Origin: Roseibium aggregatum IAM 12614 | Lineage (GTDB): Bacteria; Pseudomonadota; Alphaproteobacteria; Rhizobiales; Stappiaceae | Reading direction: 5' to 3' | Assembly (NCBI RefSeq): GCF_000168975.1 | Contig: NZ_AAUW01000008.1 | Coordinates: forward strand, 186,001 to 250,000 | DNA length: 64,000 nt | Shown here: in pieces, positions 56,798 through 64,000 of the stretch | Layout of the letters: each line of letters starts with the position of its first letter | Position numbering within the stretch: the stretch's first letter is position 1 | The notes under the pieces: model-generated | Told to the model about the DNA's origin: nothing | Databases searched by the model: none | What the model saw: only the letters and a program-made list of their open reading frames with translations | Made by a program: the position numbers and the translations under genes

Positions 56798-57148
56798 TCA
56801 GCCGTCGAGCCGATCCTGAAGCGCGGCGATCTCATCGGCAAGCGCCTGAGCCTGGCGTTGCACCCGGTCGAGGGCGACGCGCATGCTGTCGAGATCGGAT
56901 GTCGTGTTGGTTTCCGAAAAGGGAGGTGTGCCTCGGCCCACAAGCAGCCAGGTAGGGCTGACATTCAGGACGCCGGCAAGCAGCACAAGCTTGTTGGAAC
57001 GCGGCTCCGAACGGTCGCTTTCCCAGCTCTGCAAAGTGGAGGTCTTGATGCCCAGGCGACGCGCAAGCTGGGCTGTCGAAAGACTGGAGGCGTCTCGCGC
57101 CTTGCAGATCCGCTCTCCCAGAGTGTAGTCACTGCTGTTCACCGACAT
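56798..57148 (-). CDS. XRE family HTH regulator
   Basis: The 116-residue protein has an XRE-type helix-turn-helix (LSTAQLARRLGIKTSTLQSWESDRSEPRS) in its first half and a helical, likely coiled-coil tail (VALDRVQRQAQALADEIAALQDRL). It resembles small regulators found beside cell-envelope genes. The start at 57148 has a GGGGG site. The gene lies 214 bases downstream of tamB's stop on the same strand side but reads as its own unit. Confidence 0.85.
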   Translation of the reverse strand: MSVNSSDYTLGERICKARDASSLSTAQLARRLGIKTSTLQSWESDRSEPRSNKLVLLAGVLNVSPTWLLVGRGTPPFSETNTTSDLDSMRVALDRVQRQAQALADEIAALQDRLDG

Positions 57149-57362
57149 GATGTCACCCCCGTCATTCCCGGCTGTCTCCGTCACCGAAAAAACGGTTTCC
57201 TCCGGATGGGACGGAGTGTTTCTTCCATTTTGTTTGATCATGGGGCCACACTCGCACGAGACGCGAGGCAACCGCAACCGCTGGCAGGCAATTTGTCGCA
57301 ATAGCGGTTTGCTGCGGCGGCTACACGCTCGGGCACTGTCAGAATTGCAGGGACTGGTGGCT

Positions 57363-60300
57363 TCAGTATTCGCGTTCAAAAAAGATGCCGGCTTTTGAAG
57401 AGCCGTCCGCACCGACCTCACCGCGCACCTTCAATCCCCGATCGAGATCAATATCCACCTTCACCCGGCTGGAGCCGGTTCCCGTTCCCTGTTCGACGCC
57501 GACATAAATGTTGTCGTTTATGTATTTGCCGACCGCGACCGAGGGACCGTTTTCTCCGTCTGTGTTGATGTCGATAGCATCCAGACCAAGGGATTTCCGG
57601 ATCGTGGCGAGCGGGCCGTTGTCACTGCCACCCGTGAGCGTGGCGATGGCCGCAGCAAGGCGGGCCACTTGTGTGGGTGACAGGTTGCCGACGCTTTTGC
57701 CAAACAGAAGCAGTGCAAGCACTTCGTCCTGTGGCAGCTCGGGCGACGATGAGAACGCGATCTGAGGATCGTCTGCCTGACCGGCTACGGTGACGGTGAT
57801 GGTTGTGTCGCTGACCACGGTCGCCGCCGCAAAATCCAGGATGGGGGTCAGCGAGCCCTCGAACGTGGCGTTGCCGCGCGAGAAAATCAGTCGGCGCGTG
57901 AGGATTTCGAGTTGACCGCGTTTCAGGCCGAAAGCGCCGATGGCCTGAGGAGAGGCCGTCGTGCCGACGATCTTCAGATCCCCCTGCAGCTCCGCATCGA
58001 GGCCGCGGCCGCGAATGAAGATCCGTCCGGGCGCGGACAGGACGACGTCCAGACGCGGTGGGAAAGTCTTTTGCTGGGTCTGCGTTTGCGGCACGTCCCC
58101 GCCCAGTTCGGCAACCTGTTGCTGGACGGCCTTCGAGGCATTGATATGCCGGACATCGACAGGAGGGATCGCCCCGGGCAGATATTCAGGAATGGAGACG
58201 TCTGCCTTCTTGATAGATACCTGTCCGCTAATGAGGGCGGACGCACTGGTGGACGCAAGCGGACCCGCAACCTTGAGGTCTGCATCGACTTCTGCCGTCA
58301 CCAGGCCGGGATCGACATAGCGTCCATTGTCCAGTTTGAGGCTGAGGTCAGCCGGAAACCCGTCCTTCATGCCCACGGTTCCGGCAGCCGACATGGAACC
58401 GCCCGTCGCAAGGTCACCGGCAATACCGTTGAGCGATGCCTCGTTCTGGGTAAGAGAGGCAGTGCCGCGGAAATTTTGCACCGTGATACCCGTCGACAGG
58501 CTGGTGATCTTCAACCCGTTTGGCGTCGCCGTCACCTGATAGGTGGGCGCTGCCGCTGTGCCGCCGACGCTACCGTTCAAGGCAATTGTGCCGTCGCCGC
58601 GCAGCCCGGCATCAAGCATCGGGCGTCTGATAGCTGCGGTTGGAATGGTCCCGTTGAGAGTGATCGAGATCGGATTGGGTTTCTGCACCCCGACTGTGCC
58701 AGCAGCAGTCAGGTTCAGGCCATTGGGATCGCTGACGTTTGTCGTCTGGTTGATCTTGTTGTCTTTCAGGGTTCCGGACGTTGAGAGGCTGAGTGCTGCC
58801 AGGCCGTTTCTGCGCAACTCGTTTGCAGTCAAACCGGTGCCGGAAATCGACCATTTCGCTTCGGGAGCAGAAGAGCTGCCGGTGGCGGACACGTTGCCTG
58901 AAAGTGACCCGCCAAGCCCCAGCGATGGCACAAAGGCGTTGGCCAGATTGAGCGGGATGGACTTCAGGTTCGCAGTCAGGTCAAGCGTTTCACCCGCCTT
59001 GCCGGAAACCGCAAGCGACCCGTTGCCAAGCTGAAGTTCCAGAGGTTCGATCGTCGCTTCGCCGTCCGCATAGGATATCGTCGTCGGGTGTTTCAACTGG
59101 CTGGCAATACCCTGATAGCGCATGGCAAGGTCTGACAGGGCAACGACGTAAGAACCAGCTTCCGGTTCGTTCACCTGCGCGGCCAGCGTCAAACCATCCT
59201 TGCCGTTCTTGTCCAGCTTCACGTCCGCCGTGAACGCCGTCCCGCCATCTTGCGGCTGAACCTGAAGCTTCACGGCATGGACTGGCGAGGCATCTGTCAG
59301 GATATCGGACAGCTCGATATCCGCTGTGACGGTTTTCGGTGCGTAGGGTGCCTTGAGGTTTGCTTTCAGCTTTACGCTGCCAACGCTGACCGAAGGAACA
59401 CTGATGTCTTTGCCGAATATATCGAATGCAAGTTGCTGTGTTTCCGGGGTTGCTGTCACCGTTCCCTGAATTTGTCCGGCAATTTCCGTCAGGAGCAGCG
59501 GAGAAAGCGACGCAAGATCCGGCGCGTCAATGTTCAAGGTGCCTTTGAGCGTTTCAACCGGCTTGTTGAGGTCTGCAAGGGAGAGGGAGCCGGTCACGGT
59601 ATTGCCGGCCAGCTTGACGGAAAGGGGGCTGACACTTGCCCCCCCGTCCTTGCTGGTAAGCTCTACATCGACTGCAATGGGCTGCCCGTTCAGGCTGGCG
59701 CTACTGATAATCTTGGCCGTTGGAGCAGCAGGGTTGGCGACGGCCTCGGCAGAAAGGTCAAGGTCGTCCAAAGGCGTACCGGCAAGCATGATCTGCTTCG
59801 AAGAGGCAGCGGCCTGCACTTCGAGTGCGCTGAGCGGCCCGGCCGTGCTGGCTTCAAGCTCGAGCGCGCCTGCAAGCTGTGGATCGACCCTGGATAGATC
59901 GGCAAGGCTGGCCGTCAGGCTGGAGCTGAGTTCGTTCTGCTGGTAGCGGGCGTCGCCTTTGGCTTCCAGCGCCTTGTTGGAAACGGAAAGGCTGGTCACG
60001 GAAATATCGTCCGTACCTTGAAGATCGACGGAAACGTCGATGCGTGTTTCCCCTTCCAGAAGGGCGTCGGCCTGTGGGATTGCCGTGGTGATGTTATTGG
60101 TGACGATGGCACTGGTGATCGTGCCTGACAGTTGCGAGGGATCAAGATCCACCGAGAAGGTGCCGTCCAAGGCGCCTGTTAGGTCGCGGCCAGCCAGGCC
60201 GGACAGACGGGAAAGGTCGGCAACGGAAAGCCTGCCGGATCCGGCAACGCTTTCGGCCGAAAGGCGTGTGTCCGACAGAGCAAGCCTGCCGACTGCGGTC

Positions 60301-61709
60301 GACAGGGTCAGGTCCTTGATGTCAGCCGACTGGGCTGCGCCATCCAGGGTTCCATTGGTTTTCAATTCGAGTGAGCCCGACAATGGCTCTGTCTGCGGCG
60401 TGATGCCTTCCAGTTTGTCGATGGCGAGCGTCAGCGAAAAGGGCGAGGTCAGCACCTCTTCGGACAGGTCTGCACCGTTTCCGAAAGCCGTCAGCGTGAG
60501 AGCTCCCGTCCTGGCTTCCGTGGTCTGGAGAGACTTCAGATCGACCTTCGTCTGCCAGTCGACGGCGGAACGTTGCCCCGAAACACGGACAGATCCTTCC
60601 AGCGGGCCAAACGCAATGCGCCTTTCGCCCAGATCAAGCGCGATCAGCGCCTCGTTCCCGGCACTGACGGAAAGATCTGCAGTCGCGTTTACGGCTTCGT
60701 TTTCCAGATCCGCCTTTGCGTCCAGGGAAACGGTCTGCGTTTTCAATGTCAGGTTTGCCGCCAGAGGCGCAAACTCCGTTGAGAACCTGGCAGAACCTTT
60801 CGCATTCGTCGTACCGAGAAGAAAGGCTTGCGCCGCGGGCGGGGCAAGGGGAGCGAGATCTCCGTCCAGATCGAAGGCCAGATGCCGTTCGGACGCGCTT
60901 TCCTCGATCCGGGCAGAGCCGGTCACCGTGGTTCTGCCGTCGAGGGCAAGACTCAGCTTTGCCGCCCAGTCGGTCAGCGGTCCATCGCCTTTGAGAGAGA
61001 GGTCCAGCGCCGGAAGGTCAGGCACCTCAAGCAGTCGTGCCGCCAGGCCTCCACGCGGCTCGGAAACTTCGATATCGAAGGCAAGCGTTTCAGCGGCAGG
61101 CTCAAACTGCGCCTTGGCCATGAGACCGGCTTCGATACCGTCGATCCGGTGGACGTCAAGATCTGCAGTCACCAGGGCCGGATCGAGGGCGAACGAGCCT
61201 GACCCGGCAGCGGTAAGGGATACCGGGACACCCAGAAGCGGAGCGCCGAGATTGATTTCGTCGAGGCTCAGTCGGTCGAAGGTGACGTTGAAGGGCAGTG
61301 ATAAACCAGCAGACGCACTGCTATCCTCCGCTGTTTCGGATTCTTCAGCCGTTGGAGGGACGGGTGTTCTCTCCAGGTCGATCCGGTGTGCGGTAAGAGA
61401 AGAGATGTCGAGGTTGCCGGAAAGGAGACGCAACGGATGCCAGTCGGCTGCAATAGTCTCGGCATTCAGCCAGGTGCCTTCCTGGTCCGCCAGCGTGACC
61501 TTGCCGACTTCGGCCTTCAGTCCGAAACTGATGTATAGACCTTCAATTGTGATGGTCTGACTGTCGGAAGAGGCAAGCGAGCTGACGACATTCGACACGA
61601 AGGTACGGCCCGCCGGAACCTGAAGGGCAGAGAGGGCGAGAACGGGAACAGCAATCGCAAGCGCGATCAGGAATCCGAAGATCCGTAAGGAAAGTTTTAG
61701 AAAACGCAT
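57363..61709 (-). CDS. tamB: Translocation and assembly module protein TamB
   Basis: The 1448-residue protein has one N-terminal membrane anchor (about residues 5-28), a very long periplasmic region of repeated short beta strands, and a C-terminal DUF490/TamB domain (about 1100-1448) that ends in a beta strand pattern for outer-membrane contact. TamB links the inner membrane to TamA and helps place outer-membrane proteins and lipids. It starts five bases after the tamA stop. Confidence 0.93.
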   Translation of the reverse strand: MRFLKLSLRIFGFLIALAIAVPVLALSALQVPAGRTFVSNVVSSLASSDSQTITIEGLYISFGLKAEVGKVTLADQEGTWLNAETIAADWHPLRLLSGNLDISSLTAHRIDLERTPVPPTAEESETAEDSSASAGLSLPFNVTFDRLSLDEINLGAPLLGVPVSLTAAGSGSFALDPALVTADLDVHRIDGIEAGLMAKAQFEPAAETLAFDIEVSEPRGGLAARLLEVPDLPALDLSLKGDGPLTDWAAKLSLALDGRTTVTGSARIEESASERHLAFDLDGDLAPLAPPAAQAFLLGTTNAKGSARFSTEFAPLAANLTLKTQTVSLDAKADLENEAVNATADLSVSAGNEALIALDLGERRIAFGPLEGSVRVSGQRSAVDWQTKVDLKSLQTTEARTGALTLTAFGNGADLSEEVLTSPFSLTLAIDKLEGITPQTEPLSGSLELKTNGTLDGAAQSADIKDLTLSTAVGRLALSDTRLSAESVAGSGRLSVADLSRLSGLAGRDLTGALDGTFSVDLDPSQLSGTITSAIVTNNITTAIPQADALLEGETRIDVSVDLQGTDDISVTSLSVSNKALEAKGDARYQQNELSSSLTASLADLSRVDPQLAGALELEASTAGPLSALEVQAAASSKQIMLAGTPLDDLDLSAEAVANPAAPTAKIISSASLNGQPIAVDVELTSKDGGASVSPLSVKLAGNTVTGSLSLADLNKPVETLKGTLNIDAPDLASLSPLLLTEIAGQIQGTVTATPETQQLAFDIFGKDISVPSVSVGSVKLKANLKAPYAPKTVTADIELSDILTDASPVHAVKLQVQPQDGGTAFTADVKLDKNGKDGLTLAAQVNEPEAGSYVVALSDLAMRYQGIASQLKHPTTISYADGEATIEPLELQLGNGSLAVSGKAGETLDLTANLKSIPLNLANAFVPSLGLGGSLSGNVSATGSSSAPEAKWSISGTGLTANELRRNGLAALSLSTSGTLKDNKINQTTNVSDPNGLNLTAAGTVGVQKPNPISITLNGTIPTAAIRRPMLDAGLRGDGTIALNGSVGGTAAAPTYQVTATPNGLKITSLSTGITVQNFRGTASLTQNEASLNGIAGDLATGGSMSAAGTVGMKDGFPADLSLKLDNGRYVDPGLVTAEVDADLKVAGPLASTSASALISGQVSIKKADVSIPEYLPGAIPPVDVRHINASKAVQQQVAELGGDVPQTQTQQKTFPPRLDVVLSAPGRIFIRGRGLDAELQGDLKIVGTTASPQAIGAFGLKRGQLEILTRRLIFSRGNATFEGSLTPILDFAAATVVSDTTITVTVAGQADDPQIAFSSSPELPQDEVLALLLFGKSVGNLSPTQVARLAAAIATLTGGSDNGPLATIRKSLGLDAIDINTDGENGPSVAVGKYINDNIYVGVEQGTGTGSSRVKVDIDLDRGLKVRGEVGADGSSKAGIFFEREY

Positions 61710-61714
61710 GTGCG

Positions 61715-63697
61715 TTAGAACGCCTGGCTCAAACCGACATAAAGGGCAAAATCCGGATCGTCCTGTTCCGGATCCAGAGGCACCGCAGCATCGACTCGAA
61801 GCGGGCCTATTGGTGTAAAGTAGCGCAGACCGGCGCCGACGCCCACCTTAAGGCTCTCGGAAAAATCGGGAATGCTGTCTTCATACGCATTGCCTGCGTC
61901 GACAAATCCAACAATTCCAATGGTTTCGGTCACCATAACCCGAACTTCGCCGGAAAGCTCGATGATCGAGCGACCGCCGGTAATTTCGCCGTCCTTGCGT
62001 GGACCAACGTTGCGATAGGCGTAGCCCCTGATGGAACCACCACCACCTGCGATGAAACGCCGGCTGGCAGGGACGGATTCCACGGACGGCGCCAGGATGG
62101 TGCCGGTGGAGACGCGGCCTGCAAGAATAAAGCGTTTGGCCTCATCGAGCGCGTAGTAACTGGAGACAGTGCCTTTGATGAAACCCATCGCGTTGCTGTT
62201 CAGGGCATCATAGGCAGGCTCCGCAAACAGCGCTGCGTAGACGCCCTTGGACGGATTGAGCTTGTCATCGCGATTGTCGAACGTCAGTTCAGCAGGCAGA
62301 CCAACCAGCAGATAATCCTCATTGCCGAAGGCATCTTCCTCGTTGGCGTAGTAGATTTCCGCTCCAGCTCGTCCCTTCAACTGCTCGGAGAATTCCCGGT
62401 TGAGAAAGGCGTCATACGTGATTGACCGGCTCTTGTAGGCGTCGGGATGTTCCTGGCGTGCCTGCAGGCTGGTCGAAAAACTCGTAAGCGGGCCGAAGAC
62501 GCCCGGTTTTTCAAAGGCAATTCTGACGGAATACTCCATGTCGAGGACGCTCTCGTTGCCGATTCTGCCTACAGAGCCTTCTACAGAGAGCAGTTCGCCT
62601 CTTCCGAACAGGTTACGTCTCCGCCAATAGGATTCGACACCGAACCCTTCTGTGCTGGACCAGGAAGCGCCGGCACCAATGACATGGCGCTTGCGTTCGC
62701 TCACCTCGATAGTGACCGGCATGGTTCCGTCGGGGCCTTCGATTTCTCCTTCCACGAGACGGATGGACGAGAAGATACCAAGTTCGTTCAGGCGCTTGCG
62801 TGCCCGCGCGAGATCTTCAGGCGAATAGACGCTTCCGACCGGCAGCATCGCTTGCTGGACGACGAAGTCCGGCTTGGTAACTTCCGTACCTTTGACGGTG
62901 ACTGGACCGAACCGGGCCTGGTAGCCCGCGTCGGCAATGAGCGTAACGGCAAGTGTTTTGGTGCTGTGATCCGCGGTGATCCTGCGTTCGGCAATCCGAG
63001 CTTTCGGATATCCGCGATCCCGCAGAACCCCGATCATGCGCTTTTCCGCCGTGAGGATCTTGCCGGAGGCCGCAACGTCGCCCTTGGTCAGTCCCCAATA
63101 GGCCGGGTCGGTCGAAAGGTCACCGTCCTCGGAAGACACATCGATGTTGCCGAAGGTGAACACCGGGCCTGGATTGACCAGAATTTCTACCTTTACGGGG
63201 CGGGCATCCGGAAGGTCGCTCTGTTCAAGAGCGGTTTCCAACGGAATACCCGCAAGGGTGATGTCGACAGTTCCACCGTATCGGCCATCGGCATAGAGTT
63301 GGGCAACAAGACGTTCCCGATCGGAAAGGGAGCGTGCAAGCAGACCAGCTTCGCCGGAGGGGGGCTTTTTCTGCTGCTGAATCAGCAGCGAGGCGCCTTT
63401 CAACTCCTCTGTGAGGTCATCTGCACCATCGGAAATTGAAAGGTCTGCTTCATAGGGCAGGGGATCGGGAACCGCGTTGGCTTCGTCTTCGTCCGATTCG
63501 AAGAACTTCCAGCCGAAAATTTCAAAGGAATTTGCGGGAAGGGGGGCAGACAGAAGAAAGGCGCAGGCCAAACCCGCACCCACCGGGCGCAAGGCAACAA
63601 AAGAAACACCGCCAGCCAACCAGGCTGCCAATGAAGACAATGCGTTGAAACGCGTGCCGACGACTTTGCCGGACTTGCAAGACGGTAGACCCTTCAC
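61715..63697 (-). CDS. tamA: Outer-membrane assembly protein TamA
   Basis: The 660-residue protein has an N-terminal export signal (hydrophobic segment ending near LPANS), POTRA domains (about 110-330) and a C-terminal 16-strand barrel of the BamA/TamA family, ending in a terminal aromatic residue (LSQAF). It works with TamB in outer-membrane protein insertion. The first codon is GTG 63697. It is the upstream gene of the tamA-tamB pair. Confidence 0.93.
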   Translation of the reverse strand: MKGLPSCKSGKVVGTRFNALSSLAAWLAGGVSFVALRPVGAGLACAFLLSAPLPANSFEIFGWKFFESDEDEANAVPDPLPYEADLSISDGADDLTEELKGASLLIQQQKKPPSGEAGLLARSLSDRERLVAQLYADGRYGGTVDITLAGIPLETALEQSDLPDARPVKVEILVNPGPVFTFGNIDVSSEDGDLSTDPAYWGLTKGDVAASGKILTAEKRMIGVLRDRGYPKARIAERRITADHSTKTLAVTLIADAGYQARFGPVTVKGTEVTKPDFVVQQAMLPVGSVYSPEDLARARKRLNELGIFSSIRLVEGEIEGPDGTMPVTIEVSERKRHVIGAGASWSSTEGFGVESYWRRRNLFGRGELLSVEGSVGRIGNESVLDMEYSVRIAFEKPGVFGPLTSFSTSLQARQEHPDAYKSRSITYDAFLNREFSEQLKGRAGAEIYYANEEDAFGNEDYLLVGLPAELTFDNRDDKLNPSKGVYAALFAEPAYDALNSNAMGFIKGTVSSYYALDEAKRFILAGRVSTGTILAPSVESVPASRRFIAGGGGSIRGYAYRNVGPRKDGEITGGRSIIELSGEVRVMVTETIGIVGFVDAGNAYEDSIPDFSESLKVGVGAGLRYFTPIGPLRVDAAVPLDPEQDDPDFALYVGLSQAF

Positions 63698-63885
63698 TCA
63701 CTGCCGCCTGTTGAATTGGCCTGTTGAATTGCGTCTGGTCACTGAGCAATTCAACAATCTGCTTTTGCAGCCCCTACGTTCCACACCTTAAGGGGCCATG
63801 GTTAAACGAATGCAAACACGATAGACCATGGCACCGGAGCGAGTTCAAGAGAGAAGGTGGCACAACACTTTAGAGGGCGAGTCTA

Positions 63886-64000
63886 ATGGCTGCGCGGAAA
63901 TTTCTTGTCCGTGCCTCTTTGTTTGCCAGTGATTACTCAAAAAAGCGCTTCTTCCTCTGGAAGACCAAGAAGACGTCGGGCAGCCGTCAAGGTGTTGACC
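63886..64000 (+). CDS. Possible gene start, cut by the window edge
   Basis: An ATG at 63886 with GAGGG seven bases before it opens a frame that runs to the window edge without a stop (38 codons). The product begins MAARKFLVRASLFASDYS and is very basic. I recognise no family. It is divergent from tamA. Confidence 0.35.
   Translation, partial: MAARKFLVRASLFASDYSKKRFFLWKTKKTSGSRQGVD

Noticed and set aside
60040-61560. 506-residue frame antisense to tamB
   Set aside because: Very Ser- and Arg-rich product without family features; arises from codon bias opposite the real gene.

Overview
This window is chromosomal DNA of an alphaproteobacterium, most likely in the Hyphomicrobiales and closest in style to marine Roseibium/Labrenzia-type bacteria. 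That placement is an inference from gene content and protein style; there is no rRNA in the window to confirm it. Coding density is high and most genes look GC-rich. The main exception is the first 2.5 kb, which is visibly AT-richer. No rRNA, tRNA, CRISPR array, insertion sequence or transposase was found.

Layout, left to right. 1-2531: AT-rich accessory DNA with a large P-loop ATPase of unknown role, ending at a cluster of short repeats just before dusA. The 5' end of dusA is a known integration site for genomic islands, so this looks like the right-hand end of an island. 2532-10220: dusA, a retropepsin-like membrane protease coupled to a DUF1289 protein, a DUF900 lipoprotein hydrolase, divergent cobS/cobT (end of cobalamin synthesis), a membrane histidine kinase and a uracil-DNA-glycosylase-like protein. 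10239-12278: an Lrp/AsnC regulator behind two large dyads, a VOC protein, and an AraC-type regulator gene that reads as frameshifted. 12343-18254: a TetR gene divergent from a three-gene demethylase cluster (DgcA/Stc4-like flavoenzyme, Rieske oxygenase, its reductase) followed by a DUF302 protein; this looks like betaine or stachydrine N-demethylation. 18289-28630: AlkD-like repair protein with a hydroxyisobutyrate-type dehydrogenase, a small ORF opposite a LysR gene, a MetC-type PLP enzyme, an amino-acid ABC transporter that lacks its ATPase gene, a GST, and a LysR gene divergent from a Tat-exported metallo-beta-lactamase-fold protein.

28667-38550 carries molybdenum cofactor genes: a tightly overlapping fdhD-mobA-mobB-moeA operon and, further on, moaA. 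Between them lie a BLUF photoreceptor, an SDR, Mrp/ApbC and an MFS drug exporter. 38870-47952 holds a photolyase, a DUF971 protein, a shortened DnaB-like ATPase, a TetR-controlled DUF1348 unit, an L,D-transpeptidase, class I fumarase, and a YceI - cytochrome b561 - YceI cluster.

48370-54875 is the most distinctive stretch. After a glycerophosphodiester phosphodiesterase come two paralogous secreted FecR-domain proteins, each with a long Gly-Asn-rich octapeptide-like repeat tail, and then a CHASE2-PAS-degenerate GGDEF-EAL protein. I read this as a candidate envelope-sensing or matrix module tied to c-di-GMP breakdown. The window ends with an aldehyde dehydrogenase, an XRE regulator, the outer-membrane assembly pair tamA-tamB, and the start of a possible gene running off the right edge.
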